Of a DNA stretch of 64,000 bases, positions 12,701 through 23,885 are shown in pieces. The position numbers and the translations under genes are program-made. This DNA comes from Flabesymbios commensalis. Lineage: Eukaryota; Annelida; Polychaeta; Terebellida; Flabelligeridae. Under the pieces are notes generated by a model. It searched no databases. It saw only the letters and a program-made list of their open reading frames with translations, and had not been told where the DNA came from. The stretch covers positions 23,110,106-23,174,105 of the forward strand of contig OZ024915.1 in NCBI GenBank assembly GCA_964017125.1, written 5' to 3'. Every line of letters starts with the position of its first letter. Positions within the stretch are counted from its first letter, which is position 1.

Positions 12701-15391
12701 CATACTCGCTCATGACGGCATGCCCTTACGCGTATCAAATCTGTGATTTTGATAAAATTTTGATGTTTTACTGATGATCGCAACACACGCCTTGCAACGG
12801 CGACAACAGAAACTGAACGAGAAATGTTGTGTGCTTATTTTATCTATAATAAGACTGATATCAATGAATAATTAAATGCTGATCATCCTCTTGTCACAGC
12901 TTCACCTTGACTGAGGTTGTAAATGTGCCAATTTTATACCCAACAGTTATCAAGTAGCATGGCAAGGGGTGGCATGTCTTGAACATCAATTTTGCAGATA
13001 TGGGATACTTTACTACGTAATTATATTATCAATCATACATATCACTATTTTACCCATAAAAATAATTATATGAACACGTTACTAAAAGATATTTAGCAGT
13101 CTGCATTAAACTTGAATTTTAAGTCTCAGTTGCAACTTCTATGGTGACACTGTCAGGTCTTGTATTGACAGAAAAATAGCCACCAATTGATGGCGTAGTC
13201 GTAGCTCTATCAATCAACATCAAGAATTAAAAATTTATGGACATGTGGCCCTTGTGAAATTAACTCGCTTACAAGTCTTTTTGATTTCCATAACCTGGTG
13301 ACCTCGAAATTAGGTCAAGGTCACTAAAGGTCGAACTTGACCTTCAGATTAGTGTCATGCACATGAGGTAAAACATGAAGGCTTTTAGCATGTTAATAGG
13401 TGAAAAACTAACATGACATATCTATGAGGCCCACACTTTTCAAGCAAATAATGTGTCATCTTTGCATAACATTATTTGCACGCACAAGCGTGTAAATTTT
13501 AGTTAGCACTTCAATGCACGCAGTTAATTTAAAGAAAACATTGTTCCTTGCAGCTGACAAGAGTTTGCACGCAAGTGATACAATTCTAGTTCCCATTAGA
13601 AAGAACGTCTATGGTAAATGTATATTTCATCAATTACTATTGCAACCATACATGCTAACTTGAAATAATTATATAACAGATCAAAAAACGAATAGAACTT
13701 TAACATGTTACATTACATGTCATTACATGTTAACTTGACTTAGCATGTTCTTGCTTGGATACCTTCAATTGTGGTCCATTGTGACTGGGTTGAAACTTTT
13801 AAAAACCCGATTCATGGCCATTAGCCCACCCTGACTTAATATACATGATGTAGACAACCCTATTGCTGTGAAGATGTATACCTGGCAACTTCCCCTGAGA
13901 CAATCATCGTGTTATAACGTTACCGGCACATGACGTTTTCTTGTAATATCATTTATCACTGATCAGTGCTGATGCCTGATGCCCCTTGTCAATCCTACAT
14001 CAATCCCTGTGTTATGTTAACGCTGGTCCAGCATCTACAACGCTGGCCCAGCATTAATGTGTTGTGTTTACTCAGTAGCCGATAGCATGTATATCAGTTG
14101 TGATCCCAGAAAACAACACACGTTGACCCAATGCTGGATTAATGTTGGGCCAGACGTTGGGCCAGCATTGATCCAACGGGTCAACGTGACGTGTTTGCTG
14201 GGATGCCTGTATGCCCAACAGTCTGGCGAATGAGAAAGTCAGCATGTTGTGCATACATTACAGGCCGACTGCGACTGCCTCGTAAAGACAAAAGGCAGCA
14301 TCTGCTTACTTTACAAGTGAGCAGGTACAGCCATTTGGCTTTGCAAAGCGTGCTATGATTAGGCCCATGTAAAGGCCCTATACCAGCCGTGGGACCACGT
14401 GGGAGTGTTTAATATACAGACACAGGAGACAGAGAAGACCAAATTATGTGCAGCGGATTTTCCACAGTTGACGAGACTACTCCCAGTCTCGAAGCCTTGT
14501 ATGCCAAACAACTTGGGGTCAACGCATAGTAGTTGTCTGTACTGGGATATATTACCTCTTTTTCTTGTATCCTACAGTGACCCAGCAAACAAGAGACATT
14601 CCTTGATGTCGGTTAAATGTTGGCCCATTGTCTGCAATGCTAGCACATCATTGAACCAACTTTTGGGAGAACGTCTGCTGGGGATGAGTTAATACAGACA
14701 AGCTGACCTCATTTTCCACCCCTATGATAAATATTCATGATCTGTCTGTCAGCGTAACGCCAAATATGGCCATACAGCACAACGTGATCACTATGTGTGT
14801 AGGAAAGACAACAGGGACCGTCTACCAAAATCTCTTAAGGAGATGTGAAACCACGTGAAGAAGCTATCTATAGCGTCTGGGTTATTATTTATATATGCTC
14901 CAGAATCTAAGGGGAGGAGGTCGATTTATCAATGAAATGCGCCTGTCTACCGGTTTTATGAATGGAGTACGTCACTTTTTGTCCCGAATATTTCTTCAAT
15001 CCACGATAATAACGTGGGTGGGCCGATGGCCTCACCCACAAGAAATGAATTCACCACACACAGTGAATAAATTGCGTCCTAAAAAAATGTCTTTCTCCAC
15101 TGATGGCACTTATGCATCAAGTTTATCTCTCATATATAGAAATATTTTTCATTGCTTGAAGCTGGAATTGCTAACTTACATCCAGCTTCAAACAATTGAA
15201 AAATACTGTGACAATTCGGCACGACAAGGGTGCGAAATTACCTCATCTCCCCATCTCAGACCATCTCGTGCTCTGTCTTTCAGTCTCTGATGTAGAGCTA
15301 AAAATTGTTTGATACCATGATGTCGCACGTGTTCTGCCCATTTCTTGGTCTCTTCCCACGACAGTGGAGATCCTTCTGAGAGTAAACCCAT
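735..15391 (-). CDS. GCLC: Glutamate-cysteine ligase catalytic subunit, 15 exons, 3' end off window
   Basis: Cytosolic enzyme that joins glutamate and cysteine with ATP, the rate-limiting first step of glutathione synthesis; in animals it pairs with a modifier subunit (GCLM). Coding exons in gene order: 15391-15242, 12318-12209, 12086-11967, 11399-11334, 10745-10626, 10059-10001, 9195-8978, 6739-6623, 5947-5809, 4408-4296, 3629-3537, 3036-2932, 2275-2194, 1495-1377, 858-735. All have AG/GT borders, and the phases join to 578 codons without a stop. The protein starts [16 protein letters not shown], as in vertebrate GCLC. Diagnostic blocks follow: [24 protein letters not shown] (exon 7, substrate-site region), [40 protein letters not shown] and [11 protein letters not shown]. 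The start was chosen at the ATG of MGLL; a GTG-extended frame is artefact. The final ~70 codons (after QMRAS) are not found between 1 and 734, so they lie beyond the left edge. The usual vertebrate CC pair after MGFGMG reads CSC here. Identification comes from remembered family sequence, not a search. Confidence 0.97.
1031..1245. mobile_element. piggyBac-type MITE (family A)
   Basis: Left end CCTTAAATCGCTGA, right end CTGTGAGGA then TTAA. It has the GGGTCTACGGCCATTA core and the AAAGTC...GACTTT palindrome. An older, diverged copy in a GCLC intron. Confidence 0.7.
1252..1357. mobile_element. CAGCAAACAC-family MITE, decayed
   Basis: ATAAACACAAAATAC on the left, CCAACGTCTTCGACGTTGG in the center and AATATTTTCTGGG on the right, ending 20 bases from a GCLC exon. 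A further partial copy is at 621-716. Confidence 0.65.
6852..8040. mobile_element. 1.2 kb element with ~155-bp tandem core
   Basis: Left end ACAAGAGCACACTCGATAATAG, then CCCGCCGCC. Right end is a hairpin, TAGCCCACC... GGCGGGCTA (about 7998-8035). Between them are six to seven units of about 155 bases marked by GTTATCGCGCCCACAAGGTC and TTATTGACGTAAAATG, with variable T runs. A (GACGCC)n block at 7952-7984 precedes the hairpin. It lies in a GCLC intron. The left end matches, inverted, the right end of the 45111 element. Superfamily unknown; the terminal hairpin could suggest a Helitron-like end, but no clear CTRR was confirmed. Confidence 0.7.
7952..7984. repeat. (GACGCC)n short tandem repeat
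   Basis: Five to six units of GACGCC inside the 6852-8040 element, just before its terminal hairpin. Confidence 0.9.
8197..8342. mobile_element. TTAA MITE (family B-related)
   Basis: TTAA at 8193, then CCTTTCACCCACAAG. It ends AGCGGTGAAAGGG then TTAG. Contains TTGAGTCTCGCTACAGCAA, the decayed family B loop. Confidence 0.6.
8378..8616. mobile_element. piggyBac-type MITE (family A)
   Basis: Preceded by TTAA at 8374. Ends GCACTGTAAGGG then TGAA. Core GTTAGCTCTTTCTGATTCAC and the usual palindrome are present. In a GCLC intron. Confidence 0.75.
9276..9470. mobile_element. piggyBac-type MITE (family A), palindrome reduced
   Basis: TTAA then CCCTTACAGCGCGGGGAC on the left; TCAGCGTTGTAAGGG then TTTA on the right. 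Core AAAGCTAACTAAGACATTTC is in the opposite orientation to the copies at 8378 and 11721. Confidence 0.75.
9594..9747. mobile_element. TTAA MITE with perfect 33-bp-arm hairpin
   Basis: TTAA then CCCTTTCACCACTG at the left. A near-perfect hairpin (arms 9600-9669; AAGCCCGTTTTTATGTGCTG and complement) follows. Right end AGATGAAGGG then TTGA. In a GCLC intron. It should not be read as a microRNA. Confidence 0.65.
10497..10558. repeat. Family B hairpin
   Basis: ATTTTCACCCACTTGATGTT, loop GTCGCGGTAGCGAGAC, and complement. A following AAGGGTTAG at about 10577 suggests the element end. In a GCLC intron. Confidence 0.7.
11721..11932. mobile_element. piggyBac-type MITE (family A)
   Basis: Left end CCTCAAAGCGCTGAA, right end GTAGGGG followed by TTAA (11933). 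Core and palindrome as in the family. In a GCLC intron, close to the exon starting at 11967. Confidence 0.75.
14005..14080. repeat. CAGCAAACAC-family fragment
   Basis: CTGGTCCAGCATCTACAACG, CTGGCCCAGCATTAATGTG and GTTGTGTTTACTCAG; immediately precedes the copy at 14104. Confidence 0.5.
14104..14203. mobile_element. CAGCAAACAC-family MITE
   Basis: CCCAGAAAACAACACACG on the left and CGTGTTTGCTGGG on the right. Between them is an inverted AATGCTGGATTAATGTTGGG arm pair. The family consensus is CCCAGCAAACACGAGAC...GTGTTTGCTGGG with a central GTCGTAGACGCTGG-like loop. Confidence 0.75.
14283..14343. repeat. Hairpin family AAAGCCAAAAGGCAGTATCTG
   Basis: About 60 bases, arms of about 25 (AAAGACAAAAGGCAGCATCT and decayed complement). 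Confidence 0.6.
14579..14688. mobile_element. CAGCAAACAC-family MITE
   Basis: CCCAGCAAACAAGAGACATT to GTCTGCTGGGG, with central GCCCATTGTCTGCAATGCTA. Confidence 0.7.
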
Positions 15392-15704
15392 CACAATACA
15401 GGAAGACAGGCGTCACAGATTCTTTGAAACGATTTTTTTTGTTGAATTAGAGGAACTGAAATAAAATATATAATCGATATAATATTTAATGAAAATAGTG
15501 CCAAATATATCAATAACAGGGTAAGTCTCTAAAGATAATCACGGGGACATACATTACATATTGCACCACCCTGTTACCAGGTTACGTCCCGATATTCAAT
15601 GGAAATGGCAATAATTGTCACCTTTCCTCAACTTTATTAGTACCGCCGTCTGGTAATATGCTTGTATAGGAAAATATAGTCTATTGCATCTTTTCATCAA
15701 AGTC

Positions 15705-15925
15705 CAGGGCTCGACACTAACACTGGCCCGTTGGCCCGAGGCCAGTGAAAATCACTAAGGGCCAGTAAATCACCTAATATACTGGCCCTGGGGGCAACAA
15801 AAAAATTACACTCCCTCTGATACTGTGTACACTAAGGACTAGAACGATAAGGCTAAGGGCCAGTAATTATCTTATGTAACTGGTCCTTCGGGCTACTACC
15901 TGAAATCAGTTAGTGTCGATCCCTG
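15705..15925. mobile_element. hAT-like MITE, CAGGG ends
   Basis: Inverted ends CAGGGCTCGACACTAAC and, from the right, CAGGGATCGACACTAAC. The flanks share AAAGTCC, seven of the eight bases expected for a hAT target duplication. The body repeats GGCCAGTAA-like words. It lies just upstream of GCLC exon 1. Confidence 0.7.
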
Positions 15926-16213
15926 AAAGTCCCATAAACTTTCTCTCAAATTTTAACTAAATATTCCTAAAATATTCAGATCAGCTAAGGGAAATTTGAG
16001 TCCCATAGTGTAAATATTTATACAAACAAAAGGTGAAGAGAAAAAAGTAGGTCAGAGGTCATAGCCTTCAAAAAGCACACCTGCACCCCAGGGTGGGAGT
16101 GTGCAATGTGAAAGGAACCCCCCCCCCCCCTCCAAATGTGGGTACCCGGTATGCAAGATAAAAGAAATCCCTTAATAGGTTTAACAATTGTACTGCTAAG
16201 TTGATTTATTTTA

Positions 16214-16275
16214 ATTTTCACCCACTTGAAATTGTGTCTCGCTACCCCGACTCACAACTTCAAGTGGGTGAAAAT
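16214..16275. repeat. Family B hairpin
   Basis: Near-perfect arms ATTTTCACCCACTTGAAATT and complement with loop TCTCGCTACCCCGACTC. Followed by the family tail AATCTTGATGTTTAAACAC. Confidence 0.7.
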
Positions 16276-16558
16276 TATGCATATTTGCTGATTTGAGATC
16301 AAACACTTGCAAATCTTGATGTTTAAACACACATTTCGCTTCCAATATCAGTGGTTTGATCTATACAGACTATTAAAAAAGGTTAAAAAGCAACTCAATT
16401 ATATAGCAACTCAATCCTAATTGGCTATATTGAGAGAGCGTCCCTAAACATGCTAAACCTGAAAAAAACATGTTGATATGGGCAACATCATAATTACACG
16501 GGCATGGTAATTACTCTTGGAAACAAGTTGCATTTTGAAATTTATGACATGTTGTTAT

Positions 16559-16854
16559 CAGGGTTCGAAATTGGTAGTGGCCACGTTGCCCGAGGCCACC
16601 AAATATTCCTTCCACCCACTGGAACACTGCGTAGCAGTGGTCTGACAGGCCGCTAAAATTTCCTTGCGGCAAAATTGTTTAAAAGATCTTAAATAATTGT
16701 CTCTCTGTTTACATGTTTAGAACACTGGGTAGCCACTAAAATGTCCTGGCCCAATATTGTTTAACATGACCACAAGAAATGGCAGAGGACCACCAGATTT
16801 TGAGGGCTGGTGATCCTCTGGGCCAGTGCTCTAGAAATTAAATTTCTAGCTCTG
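16559..16854. mobile_element. hAT-like MITE, CAGGG ends, diverged
   Basis: CAGGGTTCGAAATTGG on the left, AAATTTCTAGCTCTG on the right. It shares GCCCGAGGCCA with the element at 15705, so the two are likely related. No clear target duplication. Confidence 0.55.
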
Positions 16855-17558
16855 AGTGCTATTCATCAAGGGTTAAGTATCATGAGTATCGAAGTTGATA
16901 TAATTATGGCTTCTTACCTTTCTGATCAGAAAAGGTCCTATTAACTATGCTGAATATCTTGCTTACAAGTATCACCTAAATGCATTAGATGATTGTATGC
17001 TCTTGAATCACACACTGATCAATAACTTCTTCTCATGTCATTCTGCCTCGCTTATATGAGATTGTCTACAAATCAAGACAAGTAGGCATATTATGATATA
17101 AGAGAATGTTGCTTTGGTAACCAAAATACCAGCTATGTTAACTTTTCCAGCTATGGTGAATGAGAAAATGGCAAGTCAAATCTTGTCTTACGTGCGGCTG
17201 ATCTGTTTACCACTGTGAGCAGGATATAAGGGATAGGGCTCCTATATGAGAATGTCCCTACACCCAGCAGGAGAGTAATCCTATAGTCATTGTCAACACT
17301 GTTTAAGTAGCCTGGGGGATTTGCTTAAAGGGTGGGGTGAGGTAGAAGAGGGGGGGGGAGTGAGAAAGTTATAGTGGCACTTGATGACTTGTTGATACAA
17401 CAAGCGACTACAACCACTAACCAAAAGGAAGATGAAAGCCTATCACCAGGCTTTTCAAGATAGGGGCCTAGTTCTGACCACTGCTAACTAACAAATAGTT
17501 AACACTTTCAACACTGCATTAATTGATAAACTATACATTCATTCAAAGCTGCGAAATC

Positions 17559-17726
17559 CACGCACTGTAAGGGTTTAAATATTTCTAATGGTCGTAGACC
17601 CATAACATAGGTTTTCAAATGAATCAGAAAGAGCTAACTAAGACATTTATCATGTTTATGATTATTTCACACTGAAAAAACCCTCTGGCCTCCAGGGTTT
17701 TCATAAAAAAATCAGTGCTTTAAGGG
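17559..17726. mobile_element. piggyBac-type MITE (family A)
   Basis: It contains GCACTGTAAGGG at one side, the core GTAGACCCATAACATAGG, and ends TCAGTGCTTTAAGGG then TTAA at 17727. The left limit is uncertain. Confidence 0.65.
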
Positions 17727-18069
17727 TTAACCCTGTGGTAAACTAGGCCTGCTACAACATAGGGGCCTATTATTAACCCTTTACCCGCTAAACTATTTTT
17801 TTTAATTTTCAGTTCACCCACTTGAAGCTGTGTCTTACTCAATTCTGTTTAATTTGAGGGATCAAGTTTTTAATGTAGGCATACCCCTCCACCATTTAAT
17901 TATCACATTTTATCGCCCATACTGAATGATGGAAACTTAGGGGCGAACAAAATAAACTCTTTCCAATTTGAGACAGAACATTTGCAATCTTGATGTTTAA
18001 ACACTCATTTGACTCCCAATAACAGTGATTTAATCTGCTATTAAAACAGAAAAAATGATTATAATTTAT

Positions 18070-18298
18070 AGAAATTTTAAAAAATTTTAGAGAATCATTG
18101 GACCCTTCACCAGATTTACACACATGTACGTAGGCTATAATTGTATAAAGTTAGTTATTGGTAAAAATTTTAGAGAATCATTGGACCCTCCACCAGATTT
18201 ACACACATGTACGTAGGCTATAAAGTTAGTTATTGTTAAAAATTTTAGAGAATCATTGGACCCTTGACCAGATTTACACACATGTACATAGGCTACAT
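18070..18298. repeat. Three tandem units of about 80 bp
   Basis: Each unit reads TTTTAGAGAATCATTGGACC, CACCAGATTTACACACATG, TACGTAGGCTATA. Near-identical, so young. Confidence 0.85.
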
Positions 18299-19396
18299 CA
18301 TCATGACATGAGACATGAGTTATGACACGTTACATGTAAATTGTAATGTCGATGATGTACAATGTATGTGAAGTGAAAAAACCCTTCATGTCACATTTGT
18401 TAGGGTTTTCTTAAAATATTCAGGGAATAGGCCTAGATCTAGACTCCAAATTGTTCCAGAAAAATTGTGTAGCAGTAGGCAACATGAGGCACACTCACAG
18501 TGTGACCCCAGACACTGTCATGACTGTGAAGCCTGTTGTTGACTGCCTGTGACTTGCAGAATTTCTGAAAATTCTGGAATAGACATTATATTTCTAGATC
18601 TAAGCTAAATACAAAAGCAACTATTACAACACTCAACAGTCTACCATTGAAAATAAACGCACTGTCATGATACGGCTGAGCTCTTCTAATCATTTACATC
18701 GGATAAAAATCCTATTAATCGCTCCCCGTCCCCACATGCATGACATGTATTCTGAGCCGCACCAGCCCTGCAGCAGTGACGGCCAATAATTATAAAGCCA
18801 CTGTACTGACAGCCTGGTTTGACGGGTTATGTGTACATAGTGGGTGAACTCGGACTTGTATATTTAGGTCAGAAAATAGAAATAGTCTCGGCACCTCTTT
18901 AAAACGTCTATGGCATGACTGGGTCTACTTGTGAACTGCATCCCATGGGGCATGAGATTGAGATTTGAGATTGAAATTGTTTATTTTCTTTCATGACAAA
19001 TATAGATGTAGGCCCCTAATTCACATAACAAATAAAATAGGCCCTATATATCTTTGAACGTCATATAGTCTATGCCTACATTAACGTTATGACGTTATGA
19101 CGGGGGGTGGGGGGTTAGCGTTATGTAACATTTCTAGAAATCAGGATTAAAAACAGACTATAGTAGATTACGTTTAAAAGCAACATTTTAATATTAAAAA
19201 ATAGCAAAATGTTCTGCAAATTAGTGGCTGACATAGCAACTGTCAACAGTAGGCCATTAATGACATAAATTCATGATAACACATATTTTGGTAAGCCTAT
19301 TATGCATCCTCCTATACCGGAGCACGGTCAGCAATAGAAATGACTGGAGTGCCTCTTCCCACTGTTGTTTAGTCCCGAATTAGGGAAATATTAGTG

Positions 19397-19457
19397 ATTT
19401 TCAATCACTTGAAGTTGTGGGTTATGGCACTGAGCGAGATACAACTTCAATTGAGTG
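19397..19457. repeat. Family B hairpin
   Basis: ATTTTCAATCACTTGAAGTT and complement around GGCACTGAGCGAGA. Other copies in the window are at about 11533-11583, 17790-17840 and 41845-42010. Confidence 0.6.
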
Positions 19458-19990
19458 GGGGGAAATTTAAATAAGATTTATTAAACATGAGATGTTGATC
19501 CACTGTGCTAGCCTATTGTTTAATGATGGGTCAGCATCGCACTGAGACGGTAAACATGGTGAACCAATCCATCACCTGTAACCTACTACTAATGTAACTA
19601 ACAGTGGGCCAATCCCGGGGGCCAATGTCTTGTGTTCATTGGGTAGGGACCTATTATAGGCCTACAGTATAAAAAAAACTAGTACCCCGGAATAGTCCCA
19701 CTACACTAAGCCTTATAGGCTGCTCAACTACTGTCAGTAAAGTACTAACTTGTTTTATTTAATCAGTGCCATATATAGGCCCCATTTCGATTTTCATTTA
19801 ATTATAGGTCAAGGGATCCGGGGTCAGGGGGGGGGGGGGGGGGTGGTCAAGGTAAGCGTTACGTAATTTACAGGGGGTAGTCGACGTCACGTTACGAAAC
19901 GTTACGAGGGGGGAGGGGGGTCAAAAATTATCCAAAAAAGCGTTACGTAATTGTTGAACGGCCCCTGAGATAAGCCTACCCTGGTCCACA

Positions 19991-20093
19991 TGCCCACCTA
20001 CTGGGCACACGTTGTTGCGACGTTGTAACAACGTCAATGACGTTGTTTGACGTTGTTACAACGTCGCAACAACGTCGTGTGCCCAGTGGGCAT
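19991..20093. mobile_element. MITE with CACTGGGCACAC-type ends
   Basis: CTGGGCACACGTTGTTGCGA and its inverted partner GTGTGCCCAGTGGG surround an almost self-complementary run of GACGTTGTAACAACGTC words. A second copy lies at about 23455-23541. Confidence 0.7.
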
Positions 20094-21714
20094 AGGGCCT
20101 ACACATGTAGGCCCTAGATGTCATATGGGTCATTTCATCTAAAAATGTACATTTGCCTAAAATACAGGGCAAATTTCAAAGTTGTCTAAAATGCTAAATG
20201 TTGTTAATTATTTATGAGAGGGGACTTTGTACTATCTTAAACAGTAAATTATACCATATATAGATTACCGATTATACCAACCTCTCTTAAGACTCATTTT
20301 TATTAGCATTTGAAAATAAGCAACATTTTCAGCATGATGTGCCTAATTAATACTATTTATGTTTATTGGTGGTCTGGTAGAATACAAAGAACAAGAAATA
20401 AGTACACTAAGAAAGTTTTAATAAATAACGTTAGTTCAGGTTAGTATGCAAAAAACTTGGATGATTTTTAATGAAATAGATAAACACCAGTGTTATAAAT
20501 TATCTCTAAACAAGCCTAAAGTTTTTACTAAAAACTATTTTTAGGAAGTAAACTACTCAGTAGATTTCAACTTTCACTGTTTAATCAAATTTTATGTTTA
20601 GCACAGAGATAGCACAGGATAAAAAAACTTAAAGAGCCTGCAGATATATCAATATGATTAAATTATACAGTGAAGCAGAAAAAGTTGAAGCAACAGACTG
20701 ATAAAAACTAGTGTAAACTTAGGCGCATGGAGAAAGGTGTATTTCAGTGTGGTACAATAAAACAACAAATAGTTTTGAAATACATAATTTAATGTCACGT
20801 TTTGACTAGATTACCAGACGTGGTAACGTTAGAGTTGACAAGTGAAATCACAGCTAAACATAGAGGAACAATTCTTTAGAACCTCTTTTGTGTGGTTATT
20901 TTGCAGACATACTGAAACATGTTCTTAACATGTCACATTATTGTAAAATGTATGTCAATATTAAAAAAAATCCTAAATAAAAAATTCCTAACTAAAAAAA
21001 CACAATTTTGATTAACATTGCTTCAACAATTGTATCAAGCACACAAAAATACATTATTAGGCACATCATGACTGGAATTAGGCACATCATGCAATCTCAA
21101 AATTAACCCTTGAAACACAAATGTAGAATTACAACAAGCCATTAATAAAACAGTAACTTTAATGAATATACATTAGCTAAACACTTGAGTACACAAAACT
21201 TGTACCTCAAATAGTCTTTTTTGGCTTATTTGGAACATTTGTGATAAATACAAATTTGCATCAAACTGACCTGAAAATTAATATTTTTGTTGTTTTTCTG
21301 TTTGTTTTGGATTATCTTCGTTTTCTCAGAATGCTGTTTTTTGCATTATTAAAAAAAAATATATGTTGCCTACCCCACATCTTGTCACAATATTCATGAA
21401 TAAGCCCTAGGCTATTTTGAACGCCGTCTCATGCGCCGTTCTAACGGTTGGCGTTCGGAACGATAATCATGGTTTTCAGCCAGCCTCCCGTTCAGAACGG
21501 CCGTTCTGAACGATTTGGGCAGTTCTTTTGGGTTGAACATTGTGTTCTGAATGGCGTTCAAACACGAGAATTTTTCTTCTTGGAACAAACCGTTTAAAAC
21601 CTGAATTAATCGTTCAAAAGGGAACATACATGTGTTTAACTTGGAACGCCTGTCTCCATCTCCAGCAAACCGTTGAACAAATGTTATATCAGAATTAAAG
21701 TTAGGATTTTACTC

Positions 21715-22480
21715 ACAGACTACCTTTGATGGTAATTACCGTGTAGTTCACCTGATTACTAACTTCTGATATCAACAGGTGGACAACATGTTACAATCAA
21801 TCGTAATATATAAATACAGCTCTAGCTGCTAATACTATCAGGTGGACGTCAATGTTAGCCTACTATCAATGGAATTGGATAAAACAAACTTTAATTGATA
21901 AGGGCTTCAACAGCTATTATTAACAGCTGAACAACCTGTTGCTACCAATGGTAACATGTGAAATAGGCTTTAACAGCTAACATTAACAGATGTAGAACTT
22001 GCTACCACCAACGGTAATGGCCGGGACTGTAACTGCTAGTATTAACAGGGTGATGACCTGTTACCATCAGTAGTAATATGTTTTTACTGCCAATGTTAAC
22101 AGGTGGACAACCTATTAATACCAATGAAAATATGTCAGTAAGGCTTTAACTGCTAATATTAACAAGTGAACAACCTGTTACCATTAACCCTTTGACTTCC
22201 AGGCCGGAGTGCATGCCAGGATCCAGATATACTGGTGTAGAAGTTCTATTTTTCGTCATTTGAAGCTGGAATTGCTAACGCAATTTCCAGCTTCAAATGA
22301 CGAAAAATACATAAATGTAGTATAGATTTGACGAAAATTGGTGTCATTTTATGGTTACGTTCATTGACGAATGACGACGGAAATTTCCGTCATGTATGGT
22401 AGTGAAAAGGTTAATGGTGATATGTAACTGAAGCTCTAACTGCTCATATGAACAGATGGACAATCTGAGGACTAAACAAA
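21715..22480. repeat. About 70-bp tandem repeat, interrupted by a MITE
   Basis: About eight worn units of the type TGCTAATATTAACAGGTGG, ACAACCTGTTACCATCAATG, GTAATATG. The array is split at 22184-22414 by a TTAA MITE. Confidence 0.75.
22188..22410. mobile_element. 223-bp TTAA MITE inserted in a tandem repeat
   Basis: Flanked by TTAA at 22184-22187 and 22411-22414. Left end CCCTTTGACTTCC, right end (inward) CCTTTTCACTACC. Inside is a perfect hairpin, TTCGTCATTTGAAGCTGGAA and its complement. The flanking tandem repeat reads across as CCA-TTAA-TGGT, like neighbouring CCATCAATGGT units. This shows the empty site and hence a TTAA duplication, the piggyBac signature. Confidence 0.85.
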
Positions 22481-22495
22481 CCCGCTGGTCTCCAC

Positions 22496-22605
22496 CCAGC
22501 AAACACAAAACATTTGTACAACATTTATACAACGTCGGCCCAACGTCTTCGATGCTGGTCCAACATTGCATGAATGTTTACCAAATGTTCTGTGTTTGCT
22601 GGGCA
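22496..22605. mobile_element. CAGCAAACAC-family MITE
   Basis: CCCAGCAAACACAAAACATT to AATGTTCTGTGTTTGCTGGG, with center CCAACGTCTTCGATGCTGG. Confidence 0.8.
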
Positions 22606-23454
22606 TGATTTATAATAAAATATTTCAGCGTTGTAATAAAGGTTAGTAGAAAATGCTACAAACACATCAAATTGAATAAGTTTCGTACTTCGGCATTTTG
22701 CAAAATTAGATACTTTCCACCCAAATCCTCTGGTGTTAACAAGACACTACTGAAAGTTGGTGAACAAATTATTTGGACAACTTGTAGGTTAAAGGGTTGA
22801 ATATGTATGGGATATTAATTTCTTGACACAAAATAAAATTAGGCTTATAATCGTAAACAATGAGAAAATAATTATAGCCGTGTCATTTTCAGGATATTTA
22901 CATTGTACTATTCTTCATTAATTGTGAAACCTGTGAAATGTATGTGATAGTAACCCCGTAGCTTTAGTATTATAAATGCATGAAAATACATGTAATAATG
23001 TCAATTCACAACTACGATGTGATCGAATTATCAGGTTGCCGATGTGCCTGTCCGGGCTGACTCAACGCCAAGCAATCTCGTCCCGTTACTCGGAAAGAAT
23101 GACATGGATCCAGGGATCAATGTCCTGACAGGGGTGTAGATGGCGGTGCCAATAACCATATTCCAACATTATGCTATTTTGTCGCTGTTCTGTTCAAGTG
23201 ATCTATTCGCCTTCTTCAAACTGAGGGTGCACATGTTTTAAAAACGAATCAAACGAACGGCGAATCGCCTGTTCTTATGGTCCGAACATCGAGGATTTCA
23301 GCTTATATAGTGTAAAAATGAACCTAACAATTTATATCTATTTTTATCTATATTTATATCATTTTTCCCTTATAAAAAGAGAATAGCGAGGAGCGAGACC
23401 AAAAAAAGAATAAAACGTGAACTGGGAATAATCCATAATTTCCAGGACCCACCC

Positions 23455-23541
23455 CATCGACACACGACGTTGTTGCGACGTTTAACCAACGCCAGTGACG
23501 TTGATTCAACGTTGCAATAACGTTGTGTGCCCAGTGGGCAT
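23455..23541. mobile_element. MITE with CACTGGGCACAC-type ends, second copy
   Basis: CGACACACGACGTTGTTGCG to AACGTTGTGTGCCCAGTGGG, with a diverged middle. Confidence 0.65.
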
Positions 23542-23777
23542 GCACCCTCAAACTGTGTAGACTGAGCCTTACATTGCACCAGCATAGGTTTTTTGCGGGT
23601 GCATTAATGTTAAATATATTCCTTCCACACCCTTGCTGATAACCGGGGGGGGGGGGGAGGATTCCGTTACCAAACAGATCCAGACATGTCGACGTAAGCA
23701 GTATTTACCTCATACTGGCAGCACAACATCCGATCTGACTGCGACGTCCCAGCATGGAGATAGTAACTCTCCATGGT

Positions 23778-23885
23778 CCCAGTAAACACAAAACATTTGT
23801 ATGGCACTTGTACAGTGTTGGACCAACGTCGAAGACATTGGTCCAACACTGTACAAATGTCATACGAATGTTTTTTGTTTGCTGG
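23778..23885. mobile_element. CAGCAAACAC-family MITE
   Basis: CCCAGTAAACACAAAACATT to TTTTTTGTTTGCTGGGG, with center CCAACGTCGAAGACATTGG. Confidence 0.8.
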
